64,000 bases of DNA, from positions 1-64,000 of the forward strand of contig NZ_JADNLK010000008.1 of the NCBI RefSeq assembly GCF_015555905.1, given 5' to 3'. Both the position numbers and the translations under genes were made by a program. Positions 35,011-44,031 of the stretch are shown here, in pieces (within the stretch, counting starts at the first letter, position 1; each line of letters begins with the position of its first letter). The DNA comes from Clostridium sp. D43t1_170807_H7 (GTDB lineage Bacteria; Bacillota; Clostridia; Clostridiales; Clostridiaceae). The notes beneath the pieces are model-generated. The model saw nothing but the letters and a program-made list of their open reading frames with translations, had not been told where the DNA came from and made no database searches.

Positions 35011-35039
35011 TTGACAAATAAAACCATAAATAGTATATT
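35011..35039 (+). promoter_or_regulatory. Promoter of the histidine operon
   Basis: TTGACA (35011-35016), exactly 17 bp, TATATT (35034-35039) is a near-consensus sigma-A promoter. The predicted start (about 35046) leaves too short a leader for a T-box or attenuator, so histidine control must act otherwise, for example at this promoter or through HisG feedback. Confidence 0.75.
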
Positions 35040-35062
35040 ATTATTAACTTTAATACTTTAAA

Positions 35063-36175
35063 GTGCTAAAGGGGGCGGTTGAAATTAAGAATATAGTACC
35101 AGAGGGAACTAGAGATTTCACTATTGATGAATGTAAAAAAAGAAATAACATTGTTAAAACTATAATTGGTGTGTTTGAGAAGTGGGGATATGGGGAAATA
35201 GCCACACCTACAGTGGAGTATTATGAAACTTTTAATCATAAGACACAAAGTTTAAAAGAAGAAGAAATGTATAAATTTTTTGATAACAATGGAAGAATAT
35301 TAGTTTTAAGACCAGATATGACGGTACCTGTAGCAAGAATGATAAATACTAAATTAAAAGATATGAATTTACCGTTAAAACTTTTTTATACTGCAAATGT
35401 GTTTAGGGTTCATGAAAGCCTAGAAGGAAAAAGAAATGAATATTTAGATTGTGGAATTGAACTAATTGGTGGAGACGGAGAAGTAATAGATTTAGAAATT
35501 TTAGTAACGGCATTAGAAGTATTAAAATCATTGAATACAAAGGAGAATTTCAAGTTAGAGATTGGAGATGTAAATATTTTAAGGTCAGCAATTGATGAAA
35601 TGAACTTAATGGAAGAAGATAAAGAAAATATAATTGACCTTATTAATAAAAAAAGTTTAATAAATTTAAATGATTACTTGGAAAGTTTAAAAATTAAAGA
35701 TGAATATAAGGAGTTTTTAACTACTTTGCCTTGGCTTTTTGGAGGGTACGATATGATAGAAAAAGCCAAAAGGTTAGCTTTTAATAATAGAGTTAAGGAA
35801 AATATTTTATATTTGGAAAAGATATTTTTAAATTTAAGAGAATTAGGTTATGAAAAATATATATCCGTAGATATGAGTATGGTTCCGCGAGTTAATTATT
35901 ATTCAGGAGTTATTTTTAAAGGATATGTTACAGGAATAGGATCAACTGTATTAAAGGGTGGAAGATATAATAATTTATTAGAAAATTTCGGAAGAAAAAT
36001 TTCAGCCATAGGTTTTTCAGTAGATGTAAATCTCCTAATTAATTCTTGTGATTATGATGAAAAAATTGATAGAAAACCTATTTTGGTAGAAAAAGATAAT
36101 TATTTAATAAAATTAAAGGAGATAATAAAAAGAACAAGAGATGGTGAATGTTTAGAGATTGTATATAGAGAATAA
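35063..36175 (+). CDS. hisZ: ATP phosphoribosyltransferase regulatory subunit HisZ
   Basis: HisZ is a HisRS-like subunit without tRNA charging activity that activates short-form HisG. Visible parts are VPEGTRDFT near the start, motif 2-like RVHESLEGKRNEYLDCGIEL and the C-terminal GSTVLKGGRYNNLLENFGR. The start is uncertain. The only canonical in-frame start is GTG at 35063, which has no ribosome site and lies about 17 nt after the predicted transcript start. An AAAGGGGGC ribosome site like that of hisD (35068-35076) points to ATT at 35084, which would give 363 residues. First gene of the operon. Confidence 0.88.
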   Translation: MLKGAVEIKNIVPEGTRDFTIDECKKRNNIVKTIIGVFEKWGYGEIATPTVEYYETFNHKTQSLKEEEMYKFFDNNGRILVLRPDMTVPVARMINTKLKDMNLPLKLFYTANVFRVHESLEGKRNEYLDCGIELIGGDGEVIDLEILVTALEVLKSLNTKENFKLEIGDVNILRSAIDEMNLMEEDKENIIDLINKKSLINLNDYLESLKIKDEYKEFLTTLPWLFGGYDMIEKAKRLAFNNRVKENILYLEKIFLNLRELGYEKYISVDMSMVPRVNYYSGVIFKGYVTGIGSTVLKGGRYNNLLENFGRKISAIGFSVDVNLLINSCDYDEKIDRKPILVEKDNYLIKLKEIIKRTRDGECLEIVYRE

Positions 36176-36191
36176 AAGTAGGTGATTTAAT

Positions 36192-36818
36192 TTGATTAGT
36201 ATAGCACTCACCAAAGGTAGGATAGAAAAAGATGCAGTAAAAATATTTGAAAGGGCAGGCTTTGGAATTGATGAATTAAAGAATAAAGGAAGAAAACTAG
36301 TCTTTAATGATACTAAGGAAGAAATAAAATATTTTTTAGTAAAGGCTAATGATGCAGTAACATATGTAGAACATGGAGTTGCTGATATAGCTATAGTAGG
36401 TAAAGATACATTATTAGAGAAGGGTGAAAACTATTATGAAGTTTTAGATTTGGGAATAGGAAAGTGTAAGTTTATAGTAGCAACCCTACCAAACACAAAT
36501 ATTTTTAATAGAATAGGTCATATAAAAATAGGTAGTAAATATCCTAATGTTTCTAAAAAGTATTTTGAAGGAAAGGGAATGGATGTTGAAATAATAAAAA
36601 TTGAAGGCTCAGTAGAGCTTGCACCTATATTAGGGATTAGTGAAGGGATAGTAGATATAATGGAAACTGGAACAACATTAAAGGAAAATGGATTAATTGT
36701 TGTTGATGAAATATGTGATATAAGTTCAAGGGTTATTGTTAATAAATCCAGTTTTAAGCTAAAGAGAAATGAGATAAATGAAGTTATAGATAGAATAAGA
36801 ATAGCATGTAATAAGTAG
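36192..36818 (+). CDS. hisG: ATP phosphoribosyltransferase, short form
   Basis: HisG catalyses the first, feedback-regulated step: ATP plus PRPP gives phosphoribosyl-ATP. At 208 residues it is the short form that lacks the regulatory C-terminal domain and needs HisZ, encoded 16 nt upstream. Characteristic segments are ALTKGRIEKDA, VEHGVADIAIVGKD and the PRPP-binding DIMETGTTLKENGL. The start is TTG at 36192 with GTAGGTGA upstream. Confidence 0.95.
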   Translation: MISIALTKGRIEKDAVKIFERAGFGIDELKNKGRKLVFNDTKEEIKYFLVKANDAVTYVEHGVADIAIVGKDTLLEKGENYYEVLDLGIGKCKFIVATLPNTNIFNRIGHIKIGSKYPNVSKKYFEGKGMDVEIIKIEGSVELAPILGISEGIVDIMETGTTLKENGLIVVDEICDISSRVIVNKSSFKLKRNEINEVIDRIRIACNK

Positions 36819-36853
36819 TGTTTATTATATAAAACTAAAGGGGGCAAGTTAAT

Positions 36854-38149
36854 ATGATGGACATAATAGAATTAAGCAATAAAAGTATAAGTGATGTTGT
36901 ATCAATCATAAAAAAGAGAAGTAATACTTTGAATGTAAGGAAATCTGTAGAAGAAATAATTGAAAATGTAAAGTCTTCTGGGGATAAGGCTTTGAGAGGT
37001 TATACTTTAGATTTTGATAAAGTATATCTGGAAAGTTTTAAAATAGAAAAAGAAGAGATTGACAAGGCATATAATGAAAGTGACATAGAATTTACTGAGA
37101 TATTGAAAGAAAGTATTAAGAATATAAGAGCATATCATGAGAATCAAAAAAAGACAAGCTATATATATCAGAAGGAATTAGGCATTTTTATGGGGCAAAG
37201 GTTAATTCCTATGGATAGTGTAGCTATATATGTTCCAGGAGGTAAAGCTGCATATCCATCATCTGTTTTAATGAATGCAATTCCGGCAAAAGTTGCAGGA
37301 GTAAATGAAATAGTACTAGTTACACCACCAGATAAAAATGGTGATGTTAATAAACAAATATTAGTTGCGGCAAAGTTATGTGGAATAAATAAAGTTTATA
37401 AGTTAGGAGGAGCACAGGCAATCGCTGCGCTAGCTTATGGAACTGAAAGTGTAGACAATGTTTCTATGATAGTTGGACCAGGTAATGCTTTTGTAGCGGA
37501 AGCAAAGAGACAAGTATATGGAGATGTGGGAATTGATATGGTGGCTGGACCTAGTGAAATTTTAATTGTTGCAGATGAAAAAGCAAATCCTAAATATATT
37601 GCAGCAGACTTAATGTCTCAAGCAGAGCATGATGAATTAGCCTCTTCAATATTAGTTACAACATCTCAAGAGTTAGCAGATAAGGTAAACAAAGAGATAG
37701 AAGTACAAGTTAAAAAGTTAAGTAGAAGAAATATAATTGAAAGTTCACTTATCAATTTTGGAAAAATAGTAATTTGTAAATCCATAGAAGAGTGCATTGA
37801 GTTAGCTAATTTAATAGCACCAGAACATTTAGAACTTTTAATAGATAATCCTATGGAATACTTAGAACAAGTTAAAAATGCTGGTTCAGTATTTTTAGGA
37901 GAATATACCCCAGAGCCTATAGGTGATTATTTTGGAGGAACTAATCATGTATTACCAACTGGTGGTACTGCAAGGTTTTCATCACCATTATCAGTGGATA
38001 CATTTATAAAAAAATCATCATTCCTATATTATTCACAAAAAGCAGTAGCAAGAGATGGCGAAAAGATAATTAGATTTGCAAATGAAGAAGGTTTAACTGC
38101 TCATGCAAATTCAATAAAGGTAAGATTAGATAATGAAGAAGATAAATAG
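36854..38149 (+). CDS. hisD: Histidinol dehydrogenase
   Basis: HisD performs the last two steps, oxidising histidinol to histidine with two NAD+. The protein is 431 residues, the usual length. VPGGKAAYPSSVLM, the nucleotide region GPGNAFVAEAKRQV, VAGPSEILIVAD and the zinc/catalytic segment SQAEHDELASS are present, as are EPIGDYFGGTNHVLPTGGTA and a late HANS. AAGGGGGC precedes ATGATG. It overlaps hisC by 17 nt, suggesting translational coupling. Confidence 0.96.
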   Translation: MMDIIELSNKSISDVVSIIKKRSNTLNVRKSVEEIIENVKSSGDKALRGYTLDFDKVYLESFKIEKEEIDKAYNESDIEFTEILKESIKNIRAYHENQKKTSYIYQKELGIFMGQRLIPMDSVAIYVPGGKAAYPSSVLMNAIPAKVAGVNEIVLVTPPDKNGDVNKQILVAAKLCGINKVYKLGGAQAIAALAYGTESVDNVSMIVGPGNAFVAEAKRQVYGDVGIDMVAGPSEILIVADEKANPKYIAADLMSQAEHDELASSILVTTSQELADKVNKEIEVQVKKLSRRNIIESSLINFGKIVICKSIEECIELANLIAPEHLELLIDNPMEYLEQVKNAGSVFLGEYTPEPIGDYFGGTNHVLPTGGTARFSSPLSVDTFIKKSSFLYYSQKAVARDGEKIIRFANEEGLTAHANSIKVRLDNEEDK

Positions 38150-39206
38150 TTATAATAATGTATCAAATATGGATATAGGAATAAGAGTGAATGCAAATGA
38201 AAGCTACAAAAATATAAGTGATGATGAGTTAAAAGATATAGTAGAAGATGTTATAAAGTTAAAGTTTAATAGATATCCAGATAGTGATTGCGATGAGTTA
38301 AGAGAAATATATTCAAAAGTAGTTGGGGTAAACAAAGAAAATTTAATAGCTGGAAATGGTTCAGATGAAATGATTTCTTTGATTATAAGTTCACAAATTA
38401 CTAGAAAAAAGGTTGTATTAACTATAAATCCGGATTTTTCAATGTATGATTTTTATACATCTGTTAGTGAGGGGGTAATAAAAAAATATAATACGGAAAA
38501 GGATGGTTCTTTCTCTGTTAATAAATTTATTAATTTTGGTAAAAAAGTATCTCCAAAGGTAATAATCTTTTCTAATCCTAATAATCCAACAGGACATGTA
38601 ATTAGTAATGATGACATACTATATATATTAGATTCTTTTAAAGATAGTTTAGTGGTTATTGATGAAGCATACTATGAATTTTATGGACAAAGTATGATTC
38701 AATATATAGAAAAATATAAAAATTTAATAGTAACTAGAACATTATCTAAAGCATGGGGATTAGCAGCTTTGAGAGTAGGTTTTCTAATTGCTAATAAAGA
38801 TTTGATAGAAGAGTTAAATAAAAGTAAGGTTCCTTATAATTTAAATACATTTTCTCAAATTATGGCATGTAATATTTTAAAACATCCGGAAAAGATACTT
38901 AAAAATGTAGAGGAAGTAGTTTATGAAAGAGAAAGATTATATAAAAATTTGAAGCATATAGAAGGGTTAAGTGATAATAAAATAATATTCTATAAATCTA
39001 AAGCTAATTTTATTTTTGGAAGATCTATTATCAAAGAGGATATAAAAAGATTACTAGAGAAGAAAGGTATATTAATTAGGTATTTTAATGATGATAGTTT
39101 TAGAATAACTGTTGGATCAGCCTTAGAAAATGATTTGGTAGTCAATATAATAGAAAAGGCTGTATTAGGTGTGGAGGAAGAGAATGATAAGAGCGTCACA
39201 AATTAA
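38133..39206 (+). CDS. hisC: Histidinol-phosphate aminotransferase
   Basis: HisC is a PLP-dependent class II aminotransferase converting imidazole-acetol phosphate to histidinol phosphate. It has 357 residues. NANES, the AGNGSDEMI phosphate loop, [21 protein letters not shown] and the PLP lysine in [17 protein letters not shown] are all visible. Start ATG lies inside the end of hisD with only a weak ribosome site. The end overlaps hisB by 23 nt. Confidence 0.95.
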   Translation: MKKINSYNNVSNMDIGIRVNANESYKNISDDELKDIVEDVIKLKFNRYPDSDCDELREIYSKVVGVNKENLIAGNGSDEMISLIISSQITRKKVVLTINPDFSMYDFYTSVSEGVIKKYNTEKDGSFSVNKFINFGKKVSPKVIIFSNPNNPTGHVISNDDILYILDSFKDSLVVIDEAYYEFYGQSMIQYIEKYKNLIVTRTLSKAWGLAALRVGFLIANKDLIEELNKSKVPYNLNTFSQIMACNILKHPEKILKNVEEVVYERERLYKNLKHIEGLSDNKIIFYKSKANFIFGRSIIKEDIKRLLEKKGILIRYFNDDSFRITVGSALENDLVVNIIEKAVLGVEEENDKSVTN

Positions 39207-39765
39207 AAGAGATACGAAAGAAACTAATATAAATTTAAGTATTAATTTAGATGGAGATGGAGTTAATAATATTAAAACAGAAATAGGTTTTTTTAATCAT
39301 ATGCTAACATTAATGGCATTTCATAGTGATATTGATATTAAATTAGAAGCTGATGGGGATTTAGATGTATGTGATCATCATTTGATTGAAGATACTGGGA
39401 TTTGTATAGGAAAGTGTATAAAGGAAGCATTAGGAGATAAAAAGGGAATAAAGAGATATAGTACAGTCTGTATTCCTATGGATGAAGCTCTAGTAATGGT
39501 ATCTTTAGATATTAGTGGAAGAGCATTTTTACATTTTGAGGGAGATTTTAAACGTGAGAGCATAGGAAATTTTTCTGTAGAGATGGTTCAAGAATTTTTT
39601 AGAGCTCTTGCATTTAATGCTGAAATAACTCTTCATATAAAAGTACTATATGGAGAAAATGATCATCATAAAATTGAAGGTATTTTTAAAGCTTTTGGTA
39701 GAGCATTAAAAGAGGCTATAAGAATAGAAACAAATTCAATACCATCATCAAAAGGATGTATATAG
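39184..39765 (+). CDS. hisB: Imidazoleglycerol-phosphate dehydratase
   Basis: This monofunctional HisB (193 residues) removes water from imidazoleglycerol phosphate. The manganese-binding histidine clusters [23 protein letters not shown] and [17 protein letters not shown] are intact. No phosphatase domain is fused. The ATG at 39184 follows GGAGGA (39173-39178). The in-frame ATG at 39169 lies before that site. The ribosome site is inside hisC. Confidence 0.95.
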   Translation: MIRASQIKRDTKETNINLSINLDGDGVNNIKTEIGFFNHMLTLMAFHSDIDIKLEADGDLDVCDHHLIEDTGICIGKCIKEALGDKKGIKRYSTVCIPMDEALVMVSLDISGRAFLHFEGDFKRESIGNFSVEMVQEFFRALAFNAEITLHIKVLYGENDHHKIEGIFKAFGRALKEAIRIETNSIPSSKGCI

Positions 39766-39802
39766 GTATTTAAAGTAAAACTGTTAGGAGTTGAAAAGTA
39801 GT

Positions 39803-40417
39803 ATGATTGTTATTATTGATTATGGTATGGGAAATTTAAAGAATGTTTATAATGCATTAAAATATTTAAATATACCTTCAAAGATCTCAAATGAAATATC
39901 AGAAATAAAAAATGCAGATAAGTTAATTTTACCAGGAGTTGGAGCCTTTAATAAGGCTATGTATAACCTTAATGATATGGGATTAACTGATGCTATAAAA
40001 AATAAAGTGAATGGGGGAACACCTCTATTAGGTATATGTTTAGGAATGCAAATGATATTTCAAAAAGGATATGAAAATGGTGAGTGTGATGGATTAGGAT
40101 TTATAGATGGAGAGGTTAAGCTTTTAGAGCCTAAGGAAAAAGCGAAAATACCACATATAGGGTGGAACAGGTTAGAATATAATAGTAAAAATGATTTAAT
40201 TAAAGGGTTAGATGAGAATAGTTTTGTATATTATGTACATAGCTATGCCGCAACAAATGTAAAAGATGAAAATTTAATAGGATTTTCAAATTATGGTGGT
40301 ATTAAAGTTCCTTCAATTGTTTGTAATGATAATATTTATGGAACTCAATTTCATCCAGAAAAAAGTGGTGAAGTAGGGCTTAGGATACTTAAGAATTTTG
40401 GGGAGGTAATAAAATGA
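39803..40417 (+). CDS. hisH: Imidazole glycerol phosphate synthase, glutaminase subunit
   Basis: HisH (204 residues) is the class I glutamine amidotransferase that feeds ammonia to HisF. The nucleophile Cys is in GICLGMQMIF. The His/Glu pair is in QFHPEKSG, and the oxyanion strand is LILPGVGAFNKAM. The ATG at 39803 fits the family N terminus (MIVIIDYGMGNLKNV). A TTG four codons earlier directly abuts TAGGAG and is less likely. It overlaps hisA by 4 nt. Confidence 0.95.
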   Translation: MIVIIDYGMGNLKNVYNALKYLNIPSKISNEISEIKNADKLILPGVGAFNKAMYNLNDMGLTDAIKNKVNGGTPLLGICLGMQMIFQKGYENGECDGLGFIDGEVKLLEPKEKAKIPHIGWNRLEYNSKNDLIKGLDENSFVYYVHSYAATNVKDENLIGFSNYGGIKVPSIVCNDNIYGTQFHPEKSGEVGLRILKNFGEVIK

Positions 40418-41127
40418 TTGTAATTCCAGCAATAGATATAATTGGAGGAAAGGCAGTTAGATTATATCAAGGTGATTATAGAAAAAAAGAAATTGTGGGA
40501 AATGACATACTTGATATAGCCAAAGGTTTTGAAAAGGATGGAGCGAAATATATTCATTTGGTAGATTTAGATGGTGCTAAAAAAGGAAAGTTAGTAAATA
40601 AGAAAATAATACTTAATTTAGCTAAAGAGCTTGCTATTCCAATAGAAGTAGGTGGGGGAATTAGAAACTATAAAGAGGTTGAGGAATTAATTAATCATGG
40701 TGTGAGTAGAGTTATTTTAGGTACAGTAGCTTTAGAGGATGAGGAATTTGTTTCTGGAGTAGTAAGAGATTTTGGAGATAAGATTGCCGTTGGAGTTGAT
40801 TGTAAAGGTGGATATATATGTACAAAAGGATGGATTGAGGAAAGTAATGTACATTATATAGATTTTTGCAAAAGAATGGAAAATATGGGGGTTAAAAATA
40901 TAATTTTAACTGATATAAGTAAAGATGGAACCTTAGAGGGGACTAATATATCTATGGTAAAGCAACTTAAAGAGTATGTATCTGTTAATATTACGGCCTC
41001 TGGTGGAGTTAGGGACTATTATGATATTAAAAAGCTTAATGATTTAGATTTATATGGAGTAATTATAGGAAAGGCATTATATTCAGGAAATATTGATTTA
41101 AAGAAAGCTATAAAATTATGTAGTTAG
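40414..41127 (+). CDS. hisA: ProFAR isomerase
   Basis: HisA (237 residues) is a beta/alpha-barrel isomerase opening the aminoaldose ring of ProFAR to give PRFAR. Catalytic Asp is in IPAIDIIGGKAVRLYQGDY near the start, and its partner is in ILTDISKDGTLEGTN. Phosphate-binding GGGIRNYKEVEEL and ASGGVRDYYDI are present. It begins in the hisH stop region with GGGGAGG as ribosome site. No sign of PriA-like dual function can be judged. Confidence 0.95.
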   Translation: MIVIPAIDIIGGKAVRLYQGDYRKKEIVGNDILDIAKGFEKDGAKYIHLVDLDGAKKGKLVNKKIILNLAKELAIPIEVGGGIRNYKEVEELINHGVSRVILGTVALEDEEFVSGVVRDFGDKIAVGVDCKGGYICTKGWIEESNVHYIDFCKRMENMGVKNIILTDISKDGTLEGTNISMVKQLKEYVSVNITASGGVRDYYDIKKLNDLDLYGVIIGKALYSGNIDLKKAIKLCS

Positions 41128-41160
41128 CAATTTTAAAATTGTTATATAAGGGGGCAAGAA

Positions 41161-41925
41161 ATGCATACAAAAAGAATTATACCTTGTCTAGATGTTAGAA
41201 ATGGAAATGTTGTTAAGGGAGTAAATTTTGTAGGAATTAAAGAAATAGGAGATCCAGTACAATTAGGAGAGTATTATTATAAGCAGGGAGCAGATGAACT
41301 TGTTTTCTTAGATATAACAGCAACTCATGAGGATAGGGGGATAATGGAAAAGGTAGTAGAGAGAGTTGCAGAAAAAATATTTATACCATTTACAGTTGGT
41401 GGAGGAATAAGAAATATTGATGATATAAGAAGAATTCTTAGAGCTGGTGCAGATAAAGTAAGTTTGAATTCTGCAGCAGTAAAAAATAAAAATCTTATAA
41501 GTGACGGTGCTACGTACTTTGGAAGTCAATGTATAGTATTAGCAGTTGATGCTAAAAGAAGAGTAGACAATTTAGGATGGAATGTGTTTGTAAATGGTGG
41601 AAGGATAGATACAGGAATAGATGCTTTAAAGTGGATTAAAGAGGCGGTTGATCTTGGTGCAGGAGAAATATTACTTACTTCCATGGATGCAGATGGTACT
41701 AAAAGTGGATTTGATTTAGAGTTAACTAAAATGGTAAGTGAAATTACTAATGTACCTATAATAGCATCAGGAGGGTGTGGTAGTTTGAAGGATTTTGAAG
41801 ATGTTTTTAAAGAAGGAATGGCAGATGCAGCATTAGCAGCATCATTATTCCATTATGGAGAACTTACAATAAATGAGGTAAAAGAATATTTAAAAGGAAA
41901 TAAGGTAGCAGTAAGAACAATATAG
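41161..41925 (+). CDS. hisF: Imidazole glycerol phosphate synthase, cyclase subunit
   Basis: HisF (254 residues) is the barrel that joins HisH ammonia to PRFAR, producing imidazoleglycerol phosphate and AICAR. It begins [19 protein letters not shown] with the catalytic Asp. Further motifs are [34 protein letters not shown] (second Asp) and [25 protein letters not shown] precedes the ATG. Confidence 0.96.
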   Translation: MHTKRIIPCLDVRNGNVVKGVNFVGIKEIGDPVQLGEYYYKQGADELVFLDITATHEDRGIMEKVVERVAEKIFIPFTVGGGIRNIDDIRRILRAGADKVSLNSAAVKNKNLISDGATYFGSQCIVLAVDAKRRVDNLGWNVFVNGGRIDTGIDALKWIKEAVDLGAGEILLTSMDADGTKSGFDLELTKMVSEITNVPIIASGGCGSLKDFEDVFKEGMADAALAASLFHYGELTINEVKEYLKGNKVAVRTI

Positions 41926-41940
41926 GTATTTGGAGGAGTT

Positions 41941-42279
41941 ATGAATAGTGAATTTGGTACTAGCAAAATTCCATTGGATTTTGAAAAGGGAGAAGGGCTT
42001 ATACCTACTATAATTCAAGACTACTATAGCAATAAAGTTTTGATGCTTGCATATATGAGCAAAGAAAGTTTTGAATTGACAAAAAAAACAAAACAAACTT
42101 GGTTTTACAGTAGAAGTAGAAATGAGCTATGGAATAAAGGAGCAACTTCGGGAAACTTTCAAGAAGTAAAAGAAATTTGGAGTGATTGTGATAATGATAC
42201 ATTACTAATAAAGGTAAAGCAAAATGGTGTAGCTTGTCATACTGGAAGAGTAAGTTGTTTTTTTAGGAGGATTATTTAA
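41941..42279 (+). CDS. hisI: Phosphoribosyl-AMP cyclohydrolase
   Basis: This stand-alone HisI (112 residues) hydrolyses the adenine ring of PR-AMP. Metal-binding cysteines lie in [10 protein letters not shown] and the C-terminal [12 protein letters not shown]. The active-site region [20 protein letters not shown] is intact. Here cyclohydrolase and pyrophosphohydrolase are separate genes one base apart (TAA then A then GTG) rather than fused. GGAGG lies before the ATG. Confidence 0.95.
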   Translation: MNSEFGTSKIPLDFEKGEGLIPTIIQDYYSNKVLMLAYMSKESFELTKKTKQTWFYSRSRNELWNKGATSGNFQEVKEIWSDCDNDTLLIKVKQNGVACHTGRVSCFFRRII

Positions 42280-42280
42280 A

Positions 42281-42601
42281 GTGGTAGTAGATGATTTATA
42301 TAAAATAATACAAAATAGAAAAAATTCAGGAGAAGAAGGTTCTTATACTAAATATTTATTTGATAAAGGTACAGATAAAATATTAAAAAAGGTTGGAGAA
42401 GAGTGTACTGAGGTAATCATCTCAGCAAAAGGAAATGATAAGCAAGAACTAGTTAATGAAATTTGTGATTTAGCATATCATATATTAGTATTAATGGCAG
42501 ATCAAAATATTAATATTGAAGAAATCGAAAATGAGTTAATTAATAGAAGAAATAAAATTAATAATTTTAAGGGTGAAAGAAAAGAAATAAAGCAGATATA
42601 A
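42281..42601 (+). CDS. hisE: Phosphoribosyl-ATP pyrophosphohydrolase
   Basis: HisE (106 residues) removes pyrophosphate from PR-ATP, step two of the pathway. It is a small MazG-like helical enzyme. The acidic metal motif is in [15 protein letters not shown] and [16 protein letters not shown]. The start is GTG at 42281 with AGGAGG ten bases upstream, inside hisI. Last gene of the operon. A histidinol-phosphate phosphatase is not encoded in the operon. Confidence 0.94.
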   Translation: MVVDDLYKIIQNRKNSGEEGSYTKYLFDKGTDKILKKVGEECTEVIISAKGNDKQELVNEICDLAYHILVLMADQNINIEEIENELINRRNKINNFKGERKEIKQI

Positions 42602-42625
42602 ATATGTAGGTGCAGGATATTATAT

Positions 42626-42656
42626 AAGCCAATGATATTAAAACTATCATTGGCTT
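42626..42656 (+). terminator. Terminator of the histidine operon
   Basis: AAGCCAATGATA (42626-42637) pairs perfectly with TATCATTGGCTT (42645-42656). The following T-run is weak (ATGTTAT). Confidence 0.65.
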
Positions 42657-42706
42657 ATGTTATAATAAGGTTACTTTATAACAAATATAATATAGGAGAA
42701 TGTAAG

Positions 42707-43354
42707 ATGATTAAAGCAGTAATTTTTGATTTAGATGGTACATTGTTAGATACATTAGAAGATTTAGCAAATGCCTGTAATTATGCATTAAAGAGTTGTG
42801 GGTTTAAAATTCATGATGTAAAGGATTATACTAGATTTGTGGGTAATGGAAGATATAAATTAATTGAACGTATAGTACCAGATAAGTATAAAGAAGATAA
42901 AGAAGTAATTGATAAGGTTTTAGGATTATTTGATGAATATTATGGAGAACATATGGTTGACATGACAAAACCTTATGATGGAATTAATGAAATGATAGAT
43001 AAGCTAAAAGAAAAAAATATGAAAATAGCAGTAGTATCAAACAAACCACATGAATTTGCAGAAGATGTAGTTAGAAGATATTTTGCAGATTCTTTTGAAA
43101 TAACATATGGGCAAAGACCCAATCATCCAACTAAGCCAGATCCTAAAACAGTTTATGAAGTAATGGAGTCATTGAATGTTGCAAAAGATGAATGCATATA
43201 TGTTGGTGATTCTGATGTTGATGTAAATACTGCAAAAAACGCTGGAGTTAAATCAGTTGGCGTTTCTTGGGGGTTTAGAGGAGAAGGGGAATTAAGAGAG
43301 GCTGGTGCAGATTATATAATTAAAGCTCCAATTGAATTACTAGAACTATTATAG
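42707..43354 (+). CDS. HAD-family phosphatase (phosphoglycolate phosphatase-like)
   Basis: This 215-residue HAD hydrolase has an alpha-helical cap, like Gph/PGP. The nucleophile is in IFDLDGTLLDT. Motif II is VVSNKPH, the Lys lies in TKPDPKTVYEV and the acidic motif is YVGDSDVDVNTAKNAG. It should dephosphorylate a small metabolite such as 2-phosphoglycolate. It follows the histidine operon, which lacks a histidinol phosphatase, but the cap type argues for a PGP-like role. The ATG at 42707 follows AGGAG. The frame extends upstream without a ribosome site. Confidence 0.85.
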   Translation: MIKAVIFDLDGTLLDTLEDLANACNYALKSCGFKIHDVKDYTRFVGNGRYKLIERIVPDKYKEDKEVIDKVLGLFDEYYGEHMVDMTKPYDGINEMIDKLKEKNMKIAVVSNKPHEFAEDVVRRYFADSFEITYGQRPNHPTKPDPKTVYEVMESLNVAKDECIYVGDSDVDVNTAKNAGVKSVGVSWGFRGEGELREAGADYIIKAPIELLELL

Positions 43355-43442
43355 TATAAAAGTAAATAAGTTTTTGCAAATATAGATATATAGGATTATC
43401 TTATATATCTATTTTGATTTAAATGTAAATGATAGAAAAATA

Positions 43443-43471
43443 TTGACAATATGAAAAAAAAGATATAACAT
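43443..43471 (+). promoter_or_regulatory. Candidate promoter of the Rrf2-family gene
   Basis: TTGACA (43443-43448) is a perfect -35. TATAAC (43464-43469, short 15-bp spacer) or TAACAT (43466-43471, 17 bp) could serve as -10. The small CC-GATA-GG repeat just downstream (about 43482-43489) could be an operator. Confidence 0.4.
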
Positions 43472-43527
43472 TAACATAATACCGATAGGAAAAGTAGGGA
43501 ATGTAAAAGTTGAAAGTAGGTGAGTTT

Positions 43528-43959
43528 ATGAAGATTTCTACTAAAGGAAGGTATGGAATTAGAGCATTAATTGATTTAGTAATTAATTCTGAATGCGGAA
43601 GTGTAACTTTAAAGGCAATATCAGAGCGTCAAGAAATATCAGAAAGATATTTAGAACAAATATTTTCATTACTTAGAAAATCAGGTCTAATAATAGGAAG
43701 GAAAGGGGCACAAGGCGGATACACTTTGTCAAAAACCCCTAATGAAATTACAGTAGGAGAGATTTTAAGAGCTTTAGAAGGAGAATCACTTCTTATAGAT
43801 ATAAACGATGAAGATTCAAATGATATGGAGAGATTTGTAAACAAGGTTATTTGGAGTGAAATTAATAAAAAGATAAATGATTATTTTGATTCAATAACAT
43901 TAGAATATATTGTTGAACAATATAGAAAAGAAAAAGAGGAAATTATATATTATATATAA
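43528..43959 (+). CDS. Rrf2-family regulator, CymR-like
   Basis: This 143-residue winged-helix protein starts with the family signature MKISTKGRYGIRALIDL and has GRKGAQGGYTLSKTPNEITV in the wing. The three cysteines that bind Fe-S in IscR are absent from the usual loop (IDINDEDSNDMERF). That matches CymR, the cysteine-metabolism repressor of Firmicutes, better than IscR. The next gene is a TcyP-type cystine transporter, a known CymR target type in Bacillus, which supports this reading. The ATG at 43528 follows GTAGGTGA. Confidence 0.75.
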   Translation: MKISTKGRYGIRALIDLVINSECGSVTLKAISERQEISERYLEQIFSLLRKSGLIIGRKGAQGGYTLSKTPNEITVGEILRALEGESLLIDINDEDSNDMERFVNKVIWSEINKKINDYFDSITLEYIVEQYRKEKEEIIYYI

Positions 43960-44031
43960 TTTAAACTAGTATAAGTTATAATTTTAATGTAATATATACA
44001 TTGACGTATATAAATATATCAGGAGGAGAAA

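Noticed and set aside
34903-35062. T-box or histidine attenuator before hisZ
   Set aside because: The strong promoter at 35011-35039 leaves a leader of only about 17 nt, and no specifier loop or T-box sequence is present.
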